Source: Rhynchospora pubera
Lineage: Eukaryota; Streptophyta; Magnoliopsida; Poales; Cyperaceae
Length of the DNA: 64,000 bases
Assembly: GCA_028095005.1 (NCBI GenBank)
Contig: CM051462.1
Coordinates: 118,224,752 to 118,288,751, forward strand
Direction: 5' to 3'
Below, in pieces: positions 44,280-56,868 of this stretch; position 1 is the first letter of the stretch, and each line of letters starts with the position of its first letter. The notes under the pieces are model-generated. The model was given only the letters and a program-made list of their open reading frames with translations, searched no databases and had not been told where the DNA came from. The translations under genes and the position numbers were made by a program.

Positions 44280-46500
44280 GCTCTTCATATTTTATACCAT
44301 CTGGTACTTTAGAATTGAGTTCCATATATTTTTTTCCCCCATTTTTTCTTCTCCTTTTGGTTCAATGTTATTTTTAATAAAATTTAAAAGTAAAATGGAC
44401 AAATTGTGTTTTCATTTGATCCGAATGAAAAATAATTTTATCCAATTAAATATGGAACACGTACAGCCATATAATGGAATATACCAACACACTGGACCGT
44501 TTGAAAATTGACTTTGACCAATTAAATAGGATTCGTTACAAACCCACCTACGGTATCGGACAAATCGTTATGGTTTAAGCCAATGGTTCAAGGGCTCAAG
44601 GCTATTAAACAAAAATTTTGACAATACAAATAACAGTCAATAGGTATATTTTTTTATATTAAATGCTACAATTCTACAAATAAAATTAACTACTAAAACC
44701 TATTAAATATGAGCAGCTAAAAGAATCTTAAAAAAACATGAAGTTATTAATAAATTTTCTAACAAATCACACAATAGAACGAATATGCTTTGTCACCATC
44801 CTATAGAAACCTGTATTTTGCCATCATTTCGGAAGATTTTTAATTCGGAGGGTGACCAATTGAGAAAATTCACAACTTGTCTACATTACAATAACATTAA
44901 TTACTATGCGCAACACATTTTTTAGGGAATCGATTTAAAGTTTCAAATGAAAATTTAAAAAGTTTTGAAATGTGTATGAAGTTGAAATAACGGTTTGTAT
45001 GATTTTATAATTGCAGAAATATAAAAGTAAAACGGGGCCGCTTATAATATTTTGAATTTCGTCGGCAGGAGATCTATATATTTGATCTCCATAATACAGT
45101 TTGAGGCATGTTGAGTTGAATACAGAAGTCTCAAACCTTGGGAAGGAACATGGGAGGCACATGACACCAGAAGCACTAAGGTTGTCATGTTTTCCATGAA
45201 CTAAAAAGTCTGGCAATCAACCAATAAGAAAAAATAAAACATTTGATTTTGACGTTCTTCCGAAACATAGAACAAAGTACAATTGGATGGTCTGATACGA
45301 GATCAGCGTAATTATGTATGGCATCTGGCACTCAACTATAGAACACCGACAGTGCAACTAACAATTTCGTCGATGATGGTACCATAAAGATGCAGTCATG
45401 TGCTCCCATGTTATGAAACAATTACAATATCTGCCGATCTGATGGTGTATTTCACCATCAAATTATTATTTTTTTTCTTTTTAAACCTTGGAAAAACGTG
45501 AGTACTTCAATTTCAACATTATTATTAAAAATAAATAAACAGAACAACTTTTTTTTTGTTATTACCATGTATTTTTTGCAAAATGCATTGCATATATCCC
45601 AAACCAAGTAATTCAATTGGAACTGTTTTCCCTCTAAAACTCACTTGTTCAACGCTGTTATTTGGGAATTTCTGTTTACGCACTGAACTAAGTTCCCAAC
45701 GGCACCCCTAGGTTCTCTGGTATGACGTCTTCAAATAAGAAAAGTCTATACTGGTACACAAGCTGCACCAATAATTGATGAACAAAGTAAAAGGCATCTA
45801 CTTAAACCTACCTGAAAAAGACTTCCTAACAGTTTTTGTTTTCTCACCTGCAGGATCCAGTGCCCCCCCTGCTTACTTTGAAAAAATGAAACAATAATAA
45901 TAATAAATGATAAAAATAAAAAAAGAAAACAATTATTTAACAGGTATCTGTTTTTATAACATGGCTTACCATTTAAATCAGCCGGTAAAAAAAAATTCAA
46001 TAAAGCTGAAATATGCACAGTAATGGAACAATTTGACTTCTCCAATTGAATCCGAATAATAAAGCCGTGACATGATTGAATCCAAATAAAAACCTTGCAA
46101 AACAGTCACTATAACAATATAATGTTTATAATTTGAATTTTTTCCGTTTGAAAATAAATTATGTTGCATGGAATGGAACTAGGCAACCATATTGCTTAAT
46201 GATCAAACTGAATTATTAATCTCACATTCACAACAGTAAGTAATGAAGAGACTAAACAGAGATATCCAATGTTCTATTAATTGGAACAAAATCAACAAGT
46301 CCCTAAACATAGTAGTATAAGCACAGGAGAAGCCAAAAAGAACATAAAAGACACAATCGACCGGTCTTAGTCTTACCTAAAGTGCTCTCAAAAGCAACAT
46401 ATCAAAACATAACTGGGAATACCAAACCCTTGAGAACTAAGAGAAACAAAGAAGAAAAAAACTATAAAAGAATTGCGGGCCTGCGTATCATCATCTCCTC
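44280..46500. other. Intergenic and UGD 3' flank
   Basis: AT-rich, no gene recognised. 46250-46506 probably includes the UGD 3'UTR. Minus-strand open frames at 44935-45216 and 45746-46169 have no recognisable family. Confidence 0.4.
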
Positions 46501-46506
46501 TCCAAA

Positions 46507-47949
46507 TTAGGCAACAGCCGGCATGTCCTTGAGCCATGCATCAAGTGGCTTGCCAATGGAGTAAACAATGAACCCAATTTCTCTCAGCTTCTCGCTATCC
46601 ACAATGTTACGGCCGTCAAAGACAAATGCAGGTTTCTGCATGCCCTCGTAGATCTTGGCATAGTCAAGGTTCTTGAACTCATCCCACTCAGTCAAGATGC
46701 AAACACCGTGTGCATCCTTGGTGGCCTCATACGCATCCCATGTGACAGTCACCTGCTTGACAGCTGTAGGGCTCATCGGCTGGAGGTGCAATGGGTGGTC
46801 CCAGTCAAATTTGTTCATCGCCAAGTCCCTCTGGATCTGATCCTCAGTGACTTGAGGGTCGTAAATGCTAATCTTGGCCTTGTCTCCCAAAAGCCCCTTG
46901 CACACGTCAATAGCAGGAGTCTCACGAGTGTCACCGGTATCCTTCTTGAATGCAAACCCAAGTACAGCAATCTTCTTATTGGCGACAGTGTTGAACATGG
47001 ATGAGACAACACGGTTTACAAAGCGGCTCTTTTGGTAATCATTGATCTTGATGACTTGCTTCCAGTAGTTTGCCACCTCTGGCAAGCCATTGCACTCGCA
47101 AATGTACACCAGGTTAAGGATATCCTTCTGGAAACAGGATCCACCAAACCCAACACTGGCATTCAAGAACTTGGGCCCGATACGAGAGTCCTTGCCAACA
47201 GCATATGACACCTCTGAGACGTTGGCACCAGTGGCCTCGCAGAGAGCTGACATGGCATTAACTGAGGAGATCCTCTGAGCCAAGAAGGCATTAGCAGCGA
47301 GCTTGGATAGCTCAGCAGACCACAAGTTGGTGGTCAGGATCCTGTCTTCTGGGACCCAGTGTGCATAAACCTCCTTCAATTTCTGAACCGCGGCCTTTCC
47401 CTCAGGGGTCTCCCGGCCACCAATCAAAACCCTGTCTGGGTTGAACAGATCCTGGATGGCTGTACCCTCAGCAAGAAACTCAGGGTTTGACAAGATCTGA
47501 AAGTTGATACCCTTGCTGTTGTGGGTCAGAATTTTCTCAATGGCCTCGGCAGTTTTCACTGGGACGGTGGACTTCTCGACCACAACCTTGTCAGACTTGG
47601 CCACATCAGCAATCATGCGGGCAGCGCTCTCCCAGTAGGTCAGATCAGCAGCCTTTCCTGCACCAAGACCACGGGTCTTGGTGGGGGTGTTGACAGAGAC
47701 AAAGATGATATCAGCCTCGGCAATGTGCTTCTCAATGTCGGTGCTGAAGAAGAGGTTGCGACCGCGGCACTGCTTGACAACATCATCAAGGCCTGGCTCA
47801 TAGATGGGGAGTGTCTCGCTGTTCCAGGCATTGATGCGGTTAGAGGAGATGTCAACCACGACAACCTCAATATCTGGGCACTTCAAAGCAATCACGGCCA
47901 TGGTGGGGCCACCCACATAACCAGCACCCAAGCAGCAGATCTTCACCAT
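46507..47949 (-). CDS. UGD: UDP-glucose 6-dehydrogenase, 480 aa, complete
   Basis: Cytosolic enzyme that oxidises UDP-glucose twice with NAD+ to UDP-glucuronate, the entry to UDP-GalA, UDP-Xyl and UDP-Ara used in cell-wall polysaccharides. The single coding exon is of the standard plant length. The N-terminal Rossmann fold has the dinucleotide loop GAGYVGGP (residues 8-15). The substrate region includes NPEFLAEGTA and, later, the loop GFGGSCFQKD with catalytic Cys 272; Lys 216 lies in the ELSKLAANAF helix. The C-terminal UDP-binding domain includes LGFAFKKDTGDTRETP and ends VYSIGKPLDAWLKDMPAVA. Codon use is GC-richer than the surroundings, as in highly expressed genes. The ATG follows a 5'UTR intron by 6 nt. 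No frame break was seen. Product feeds the pathway in which the GAUT at 14-17 kb acts. Confidence 0.98.
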   Translation of the reverse strand: MVKICCLGAGYVGGPTMAVIALKCPDIEVVVVDISSNRINAWNSETLPIYEPGLDDVVKQCRGRNLFFSTDIEKHIAEADIIFVSVNTPTKTRGLGAGKAADLTYWESAARMIADVAKSDKVVVEKSTVPVKTAEAIEKILTHNSKGINFQILSNPEFLAEGTAIQDLFNPDRVLIGGRETPEGKAAVQKLKEVYAHWVPEDRILTTNLWSAELSKLAANAFLAQRISSVNAMSALCEATGANVSEVSYAVGKDSRIGPKFLNASVGFGGSCFQKDILNLVYICECNGLPEVANYWKQVIKINDYQKSRFVNRVVSSMFNTVANKKIAVLGFAFKKDTGDTRETPAIDVCKGLLGDKAKISIYDPQVTEDQIQRDLAMNKFDWDHPLHLQPMSPTAVKQVTVTWDAYEATKDAHGVCILTEWDEFKNLDYAKIYEGMQKPAFVFDGRNIVDSEKLREIGFIVYSIGKPLDAWLKDMPAVA

Positions 47950-48900
47950 TTTGACCTGAATTTGGATTTGAAAAAATATGAGGTCTTCAGATATTGATAA
48001 TAAGATGTGTTGGCAAGATCTGATCTAACTATCTCAGCAAGCACCAGAAATATTGGCTAATTGTGTGCTGTAATTTTAAATACTTTCTGTAGCTATGTTT
48101 TCTGGCCCACTCTAGAAAAAAAAATATGTCAATTTTTTTTTATCCAATTATTCAAAGTTCAAACCAAACTGAGGAAGTACTTTTGTGTTTGACTGGGTAG
48201 AAAGGCGATATTTGTCCTCTTGTATGAAAAAATCCCGTCCTAGGATTCTGAAGATCATCCCTGCCTAAGCTAAAAGGATAGATCTCCATTTGATAATTAG
48301 CAGGCAACAAAGTATGTCAAAAGGTGTGGTCAGTTTTAACAAATTAGATTCCATTGCTCTGATACAAAACAGAACGAAGATGAGAAAAGGTTTTGAGACT
48401 ATGGCTAGAAATGGATAGAAATATTCACAAACGCAAATCAGCAGGATTACAAAATAGATCGGTGATAAACAAACTCAATCAGATCAATAATTAATCATCT
48501 TTTCTCTCTTTATCGTGTTCAGAAATTCAATATTGCATTCAGGAAAAAAAATCATGGATCAATTTGATGATATGAGATAAACTGATAGCTAAAGATCTAG
48601 CTTTAGCCAATTTTCTCCAAATTCAAACTAAAAATCATCAGATCCAACGTAATACGATAACAATCAGCAGATCTACCTACTAACCATACGCTGAATGCGA
48701 TCAAATTCTACCCGAATTGCTTTAGATCAGTGCTATCGAAGAAAAGGAAATCGAGATCTGAGATGAGAGCATACCTTCAAAGACCGTTGACGGTGGTGGT
48801 TCCCGAGAGAGAGAGAGAAGGAGAGAGAGAGAGAGAGGGAGTCGTGAGAAACGGAGAGGGAGAGGCGCTCTTTAAATACAGAAAAGGAAAAGGAACATGT
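47950..48900 (-). promoter_or_regulatory. UGD: UGD 5'UTR intron, first exon and TATA region
   Basis: On the minus strand a donor GAAG/GTATGC at 48775/48774 and an acceptor TTCAG/GTCAAAATGG at 47955 define an 819-nt 5'UTR intron, as is usual for plant UGD genes. The first exon contains a CT-rich tract (the GAGAGA run on the plus strand at 48806-48842), typical of plant 5'UTRs. GTATTTAAAG at 48871-48880 is the best TATA-box candidate. The transcription start is not determined. Confidence 0.7.
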
Positions 48901-51390
48901 GTGAGATCTAAAATTGCGCTCCTTCGTCGCACCTTTCACGAAGCCAAAATGAAAAGTCAAGAGAGAGTTACAGCTGAGCTGCGCTGGGTCCGCTCCAACG
49001 CTTTCAGCTCTTCTGTGACAATAATTTGTATGCGCCAAATTTGAGTTGTTGCGCCGCTTGACCTCTTCTTTCTTTCTTTTTTTTTTCTGTTGTGAATTTT
49101 GAGTGGTTAAATTGCGTGACACACTAACCTCATACCAATAATTGTAAAGAATCATTACAAAAATAAAAATTAATTAGTTAGATATTTGGGTTCATCTTAT
49201 CTTATGGTCTTTAATATTATTATGTAGTGAATTATATGGTTTTTCGATATACATATGGATATTGAGATTGGTGTATTTCATGTCCCTATTGTAATAATAA
49301 ATTAAAAGAAACAGATAGTTTCACTGTTAATACTGTTAATCATTTGTCAACTTCAAAAACTATTATAGAACATGATCAGTAACTTTTCAATCCCTGATGT
49401 GCCAAACATTAATTGCTAAGAACAAAGGTAAATCATATTAACAAGTAGTCTTTATGATGTTACATAACTTAATGCAGGCAATGATATAAAAAATTAATAT
49501 GGTCATTATTATATAGTAACTCGAATGCATAAATAATTATAATGAATGATGAATCAAATAAGTTTTATATAATTCGCGAAAATAAATTCTCCTTGTTATT
49601 GAACCTAACTTATATCACCATCATATGTTTCAATTTTAGAAATATATACACAAAATAATAAAAAAAAACTATTACATATAAATGTCAGGCATTATAGAAT
49701 AGCTTGTACGGCCAACAAAAATTATGTTTAACGTTACCAAAAAATAATTAATACAATATGCAGAAAAATATATGTATATAATTTTCCCTACTCCCCTCTT
49801 AAAAATGATATTATTCATTGACCCTGTAGTGTCGCCTGACTCGCCTCAGTGCTGTTTGCAATAGGCACCATAGAGCATTGGTTAGGCGTAGCACCGCAAA
49901 AGAACTCTTCCTTTAAAGTAGGTCAAAATCTGGAGTAAATATTTTTTTTACGCACTAATAAGGACATTTAAGGAGAGTTGAATTGAATAAAATATTAATA
50001 GCTAAATGAGTAAATATCTTTGGGAGCGTACGAGAATTAATAATCTCAGGAGTAATAACGGAATGTACGAGTTAGGGTCCTCCATATTTATTTCCTGAGC
50101 AGAATAATGAATAAGTATGATAAGAAATAAAAATGTACTGCAGTACAGGACCACTATATATTATGTTTATTGAAATTCATATGCTGGAAGTTATTGGCGT
50201 CTTTGATTTTCAGAGAACATTTCAATTTTCCTGGAGAGGATTGATCGAAGGGTTTTTTGACTGCTGTAATATTAGGTTAAAATTATATCCGTTGTGTTTT
50301 TTTTCATTAATAACACCCCAAGTAGGGTGGCTTGTATCCATTAAAGCTCGCCAATTATTTCTGTTATGTTATATCTTACCAAAAGATAATATACTTTTCT
50401 AAAAGAATTTTTAATTATAGAAAAGGTGCCCATCCAAATAAAATTTGAAAAATATTTGTACTTCAATAAAAAAAATAAAACCAACACATCAACATGGAAA
50501 GCGTAATTTAATTAAAAAAATACATATTTTTGGATAACAAAAATATTTAAAATTATAGGTAAGAAAAGTTTTCCATTTATGCCCTCTTTTTTTCCAAAAT
50601 AGAGAAATAATTAATACTCTAATAAATGTTCTTTCCATTTTTTGATGTAAAACCAACACTTAGTATTATTTCGCCTACTGATTGAAATTTAGTCACAAAT
50701 CAAATAGATCGAACGAAAAACAAAAAATTTTATTTACACGTTAGATTAGAGATTTAACGCTATTGTATCCATGCTTTTATAAGAAATAATGATTTATAAG
50801 GAGTAATGATTTGTCTTATAAAAATCTAATCGTACGTAAAATTAAATAAATCGATGCTCACACGATCACATCTATCCATTTCACACATTGAGGTACTGTT
50901 ATAAAATCGAAGCTCCAGAACAGAAACGAGATTATCAACGCGCGAAATCTACTAAACGAAAAAATTACTTGCTGGTAGCCTGGTAGCTAGGGCTCTTGAA
51001 CTTTACAAGTAAATTAAGTTTTTTTTCCCCCAGACGTACACGTCTAAATTACTGGTTGGAATTATTGTCTGAAATTGCTTTTTTTTTTTTTACAAATATA
51101 CCTGTCTCCATCAAAATATTTATTGAAACTATTGAATGCAATATTTATTAATAGCAGTAGAAATGGTAACCAACGACAAACAGGGTCATTAAAGTGCTTT
51201 TTCTTTATTTATTCGTTGTCTGACGAATCAATACTTAACCGTAGTGGAATAATTACTTATTCGAACACACACACTCATTTTGTTACTAGTCCAATCATTG
51301 ACAAGAATAGTGAAAGAAGCTTTCAGACGCACTCATGTAAATTTAAATTTCTTAAAAGCGACAAGATTGAATTCTAGTGACCCTGCAATA
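48901..51390. other. UGD upstream and AT-rich intergenic stretch
   Basis: Roughly the first 200 bp upstream of the TATA candidate is GC-richer and may hold UGD promoter elements. Beyond 49100 it is AT-rich with no supported gene, RNA or complete element. Confidence 0.4.
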
Positions 51391-51424
51391 TATTGGTGAT
51401 GAGTATATAAGGCAGCTTGGGTAC

Positions 51425-51785
51425 TAAAGTCTTTTTTTCTTTTGAATCATTTTTCGATATCCGAAATTCAAATGGTTGATTCAAAATGTTCAAGTTGATA
51501 TATATATATATTGGAATATCCTTGGAGACCAAATTTTATACTTTTTTCGAATTTTTTGCTATTTATTATGATATTTTTAAATTGAGTGGCCTGAAATACT
51601 CTAATTATAATGTTTTTTTGAACATATCATAATAAATAGCAAAAAAATTTGAAAAAATATAAAATTTGGTCTCCAAGGATATTCCAATATAGAGATCAAC
51701 TTGAATGGTTTGGATCGACCGTTTAAATTTTGGATATCGAAAAATGACTAAAAAGAAAAATGGGTAGCATTGCCACCCGTGGCAC
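51425..51785. mobile_element. Foldback element A
   Basis: Inverted arms of about 160 bp (51440-51600 and 51610-51770) share TTTTTCGATATCC, GGAATATCCTTGGAGACCAA and TGCTATTTATTATGATAT. The right end continues as GGCACATTAGCCAT, matching the start of element C at 52230. No ORF. Confidence 0.8.
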
Positions 51786-51817
51786 ATTAGCCATTCTCTC
51801 TGTATATATATATATAT

Positions 51818-52213
51818 TAGCTATGGTGAGATGCATAAAAAAAAAACGATCCGTGAGATGCAATCTAAACTCATGAATCTGGTTCAAAATGATCGATCCA
51901 AACCGTGCAAAATGATCTCGCTATTGAAATCTTCTTACAGACCAAATTTTATATTTTTTTCAGAATTTTTAAGTATTTTTTTCGGATTTTTAAAAATGAC
52001 AGTTTTTTAATGGTACAGAACTAATTAGATTAACGATTTTCTAAAATTTCAAAAAAATACTTAAAAATTTTGAAAAAAATGTAAAATTTGGTCTGCAAGA
52101 AGATTTCAATAGCGAGATCATTTTGCACGGTTTGGATCGATCATTTTGAACCAAATTCATGAGTTTTGATCGCATCTCATGGAACATTTTTGTGATGCAT
52201 CTCACTATAGCTA
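51818..52213. mobile_element. Foldback element B (396 bp), complete
   Basis: The left end TAGCTATGGTGAGATGCAT and right end ATGCATCTCACTATAGCTA are inverted. The arms match over about 180 bp, sharing CGATCCAAACCGTGCAAAAT, GAAATCTTCTT and GACCAAATTTTA, with some divergence. It is flanked by TATATATA tracts on both sides, suggesting insertion into a TA-rich target. A half copy of the same type is at 41760-42010. Confidence 0.85.
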
Positions 52214-52229
52214 AACTCTATATATATAT

Positions 52230-52420
52230 ATAGGATGGCTAATGTGCCATAGATGACACAGAGGGTCCCGTGCCATAGAGTCGTTTTTCGAGATCCAAAA
52301 TCCAAATGCTCAATCCGAACCGTTCAGGTTATTCACCATATTAAAATACACTTGGAAACTAAATTTTACATTTTTTTTCGAATTTTTCTGGTATTTATTA
52401 TTATATTATACCAAGTTGAT
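52230..52420. mobile_element. Foldback element C, left half only
   Basis: Begins GGATGGCTAATGTGCCATAG and runs through TTTTTCGAGATCC and ATTTTTCTGGTATTTATTAT, matching one arm of element A in reverse. The second arm is missing after about 52420. Elements A, B and C are joined through TA-repeat tracts. Confidence 0.7.
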
Positions 52421-52439
52421 GAAGTTTTTTCTATGTAAA

Positions 52440-54960
52440 GTATAGATCTACTTTTTTTTATTACATTTTCTTTTTGTGATTAACATGATATATTGTACTT
52501 AGAGTTTATAGCAAACACGGCAAATGTTTGTAAATAGCAATGCATCCTCTTGGCAATTAGCATTTATATTATGTTCTTATGCAGTAAGAATCATTTTTTA
52601 ACCATACTCATCGTGTTATTTCTTTTTATCACAATTTCATATTTGAAAACCACTATGCTCTTCCTCTATGAATTGCCAAATTACCCTTAGGTATTTATTC
52701 TGTTCTAACTGATATATTCAAATAGCTTAGTACTATATATATGGTTTCATTTTTAAGATAAGAACATATTTACTTAAATTATTCTCTATTTTCATATTTT
52801 CCATATAAAAAAAATCAAATCATGTTGTGAAATTCATAAAATGAAAGTCAAACAAGGTATGGATTAATCATGTACGTTCTGTTTTCTTTTTTAAATATTA
52901 TCTTCAAATAAAAATAAGGAAACTCAATATAAAATAAGATACTAACATTTGAAGGTACTTTCATTATTTCTATTAAAATATTAAACGTCTTTAAAGTATA
53001 CTATCTCAAATTATAAAGAGGAGTTGCTCGGTGCCTCAGTCACGATTTCAACTTTGAGGGCCAAAATTTTGACTTAAGGCATACTAAAATTTGAAAGTTT
53101 TAAAATTTTTAAAAAATTGACAACAAAAAATAATATTCAATTATTTTTTTATAGTAGTAATTTTCTGAACACGAATGGTATCAAATAAATAAAGTATTTT
53201 TTTCAAAAAATAATAAGAAAAGATTTTCATATTTGAGCAATGTTTTATTTGTGATTTTTCGTATTTTAAATTTTCTCCAAAAAAAATTATAATTAAACTA
53301 GTTTGAATAAACAATAAAGTTAACTATATTGTATTTGAACTCTTTTATTAGATGTGCAATATATTATATATTAACAAAACTTAGTATATAATTGAAAAAC
53401 TCTTTACACAAATTTAAAATCTTAAGAGGGCAAGCCCCTTTTGTCCCCCTACTGCCTCCGCCCTGATAAATGCTCCATCGATTGTGAAAATAAAAAATTA
53501 CTTGTTTCAAGTTAAAATCTGACGAGATATGAAAGTATAACCCGAAAAAGGCAAGCGCCTTCCTCGTGTACAATTTTTGCTGTGGTTGTTTAGCGAAAAA
53601 ACCATCGCAAAATTTATTTTTTCCTTGATTTGCTCCAACTTTACAGGCAGCGAAGTGTAAATTACAATGTGGTTTATTAAGGAATCCGAAAAGAAAATTA
53701 ATAATCCTTTCATGTTCCTACACCAACGATCACACAGCCATGTTCTCCCAACTTTACTTGAGTTGGTAGGATACGGGCAATTAAAGCAATTTAGGAAAAT
53801 GAAAAAAAAAGAAAGAATATATATTGAATAACACAATAGAGAGTGGGAGAGAGACATGCTTCCCACTAAATTCTTTAATGTCACTCAATCAACCAAGCAT
53901 GGATGCTTAACCTTTACTGCTTATTTGACAGTTTGATCTCAGATCACAAAAGATGGGAGTTAAGAGAAGTGAACGTGATTAATTAAAGAAAATGGGTAAT
54001 TGGTTAGACCGACTTGGGCCTTAAAAACAGCAGAAATTATATAAAAGAAATTCAATGTCAAATCATGAATCATCTAACCACATGGTCAGAGAGTTCAGGT
54101 GATAAATTAATTTAAAGTGTTACATCGCCGAAACATTATTACTTACTTTCATCAAAGATTCATTTTTTTCCGTTCTTAAGGTACCAACGGCAATTATCTA
54201 CATAATGTTTCCTTTTAAAAAAAAAAAATTATTGAATTTATCCACACGTATCTACATTTTCGATTTTTTCCCTCATCTAACCACACGTATCAACATTTTC
54301 AATATTTCTTTTTTACTATGGCAATGCAAGTAATGGTGCTCAACTAACGCTACATATCTCAAAAAGGAAAATATTTCTTAAAAACTAAAGACGCATTATT
54401 ATTAGGTTAATTTAAATCTGAAGTGTTGATACTTCTCCCAATAAGTCAAAATTTTATATTGTTGCAGTGAGGTAGGGTCAGGGAAGGTGTTTTCTGAGTG
54501 AAAATCTCGACCATGGAATAATCAGAGCACTCCAGGATCCTAATTAAATAACACTATTCTATACAGAAAGAGAAAATCACGGTTGGAACTTGGAAATCAA
54601 GGTCAACTAAACAACAAGAGAGATGCAATCTTCATTCTTCAGAGGGGGAAAAAAAAATCTCTCCCCTTGTCGGTGCATTATTATCACTACTTGTTCTTGT
54701 TCTTTAGCGTACTCGTTATTTCTTATTTTGGAAATACCATAAGTAAAAATTTTTAACACATTTAAATGTAAGATATTAAAATGGTTATTAATAAATTTTA
54801 ATCAATATTTGTACAGCGCCAAGTTCGAACCATATATTGCAAACTCATGTTAAGTTGTGGTTTGACTCGTCCAGCGTCTAGCGATGTATGTAGAAATAAC
54901 GATTACAGAGCTAGAATTTTTGCTAGGCATTAAATAGATGAGTATAGATACTAGTGCGCA
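52440..54960. other. Intergenic, degraded transposon remnant in the middle
   Basis: 53020-53470 starts GGAGTTGCTCGGTGCCTCAG and ends GGGCAAGCCCC...CTACTGCCTCCGCCCTG, like the 158-198 end of a degenerate plant element, but no coding sequence remains. Nothing else was recognised. Confidence 0.4.
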
Positions 54961-54969
54961 AGATTTTCA

Positions 54970-55135
54970 TTGGGGCCGTTTGAATGTTGTAGGAATTTGG
55001 AGAATTTACAATTCTTAGACATAAATTTTTTGGGAAGTGTGTAACTTTCTGAAGAGTTTGAATTGTTTATAATAAATTTGGCATATAAAATGCCCGGAAT
55101 TCGCAATTCCGACCCCATCCAAATTGGTATATTTT
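54970..55135. mobile_element. MITE copy, core family, reverse orientation
   Basis: GGGCCGTTTGAATGTTGTAG at the left, then AATTTGGAGAATTTACAATT, then the core AAGTGTGTAACTTTCTGAAG and AGTTTGAATTGTTTATAATA. The termini differ from the 43.1-kb copy although the core is shared. Confidence 0.7.
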
Positions 55136-55357
55136 TTTTAAAGGAATCCTTGACGACGGCTACAAAGAGATTTTAAATAATATTTTTGGAAAAAATTTCC
55201 AAGCATTATTAATGAGCCAAATATTTGGTAATTTTTTTCAAACTTCAAAATTCATTTTTTTTAACATCAGCAACAAAATGTAAGTAGGAAAAAAAAAGAG
55301 AGGTAAGGTCTACTTGTTTCATGTTTGAGATGAGACGTACCAATCACACAGGTCTAT

Positions 55358-55553
55358 GGTTCTGTTTGGATGGCTTTTTTCCGGAATAAGGAATAAGGAA
55401 TAACTATTTTTTACCAATAAATTTATTTCTAACCATCCAAACTCTTCACAAAAGTTACACACTTCCCAATAAATTTACCCCTTCCCAATAAATTTCTTCC
55501 ATTCTTCCTTCTTCCTACCTTATTCTCAACGCATCCAAACCGAGCCTATAAGA
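55358..55553. mobile_element. MITE copy, core family
   Basis: Left end TTCTGTTTGGATGGC; right end ACGCATCCAAACCGAGCC (inverted match). The core CAAACTCTTCACAAAAGTTA is followed by two tandem CTTCCCAATAAATTT words. No coding capacity. Confidence 0.75.
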
Positions 55554-56615
55554 CTATAACACGATTGTATGCACCAAGAGAGCAAAAGACGATCAGTCAA
55601 AAGGAAAAGGAATTGAGTGAAAAACAAGCGAGTCGGTGGATCTCGGAAAGAAATTATTCAAAAAACCATGAGAAGGGAATAAATCTGAACTGGAGACCAA
55701 ACTCTGGATTGTGAAATTCCACCTGTTTTTCGCCTAATAACCACCCATTATAGAAAAAAATCACGTTATCTCCAGTTTGAAATACTTGAGGCGCCAATTT
55801 TCTCGTTACTATGTATTGTTTGTTCCATAATAATAATAATAAAGGCAATCATTACTATGTATTGTTTATAGGCATGCATACTCAGAGTAGAAATTATTTG
55901 CATCTTCCTTGTTAAAATGTCTTGTATGAATAGCCATCGTCTAAAGTTAGAAGATTTTATATTTGATTTTAATGTAGTTTTTATTTTTTTATATTGGAAA
56001 TGCAGGCGCATTGTCGGTATAACTATCGATTCATATTTTGTCAGCTTTGTAATTAAGATCGGAGAGCAGCTGGATCTTAATGAAAAGGCATGACTATCAT
56101 GATGAACGCGTGAAGCATATATCAACATAGAACGGCATTTAAAACAATTTTTTCTCGAGTAAATTTTTTGGAAATTGATTACTGTCATCTCCAGTTTTAT
56201 CATCCCTACCATCGTTAAATATAAAGTGAACATATACAGCAAACAAAGTGAAGATATAGACGATCTAAGTGAACACATATAAACAAATAAGTTCAATGAA
56301 AATAAGTTGAATATGCATGTAAACTTCTGAACAATTGTAAGTGTTCACTTAGTTCGTCTATATGTTCATCTTATTTACTGTATATGTTCACTTTGTATTT
56401 AGCGATGGGTGAGATAATATATTTGCCGATGACACTTATAATTTCTGAAATTTTTTGGGAGGTCCTGAAATTTATACATAGTTTGATTTTGATCAGTCAA
56501 CTTCAATTTGTCCCTCAACAGCCATTAAACTTTATAATTTGTTCAATTTTGCTCACTCTGTCGTGTTTTGTTTGTTTTGATCGTATAAAATGAAGATCCA
56601 AATCAATGATGTGTC

Positions 56616-56818
56616 ATGTTCAATCTCTCATCTCGTACAGTGATACAACTCAAGAAAAAAAAAACAATACTTTCCTTCTTCGTCGAACTTGACTTTCTCT
56701 TCCTTCCATCCGAGGCCACGACCACCGCCTCATCTTTTCTTTCTTCGCTGCCTCCTCACTACGATCTCTCCTCCTCCATCAAAGCCATCTCCAGAGCCAT
56801 CTCTCCTTTGATCAGGTC
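56616..56818 (+). pseudogene. Exon-like open segment, unidentified
   Basis: The plus-strand frame reads ATTTASSFLSSLPPHYDLSS and continues to SRAISPLIR, where a CAG/GTCATT donor-like site follows at about 56816. The composition is that of a Ser-rich coding exon, unlike the AT-rich spacer around it. I do not recognise the family and found no partner exon; it may be a captured or degraded gene fragment. Confidence 0.25.
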
Positions 56819-56868
56819 ATTAATTACAACTTAATCTAAACAAATTAGAAAATGGCCAATGCTAAGCC

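Noticed and set aside
44935..46169. Minus-strand open frames between the 43-44 kb MITEs and UGD
   Set aside because: Short, without recognisable motifs or a consistent splice path; treated as spacer.
46708..47997. Plus-strand and alternate-frame open frames across UGD
   Set aside because: Shadow frames of the GC-richer UGD coding sequence.
13962..48775. A cell-wall gene cluster formed by GAUT and UGD
   Set aside because: Unrelated genes and more than 29 kb of transposons separate them; shared pathway alone does not show a cluster.
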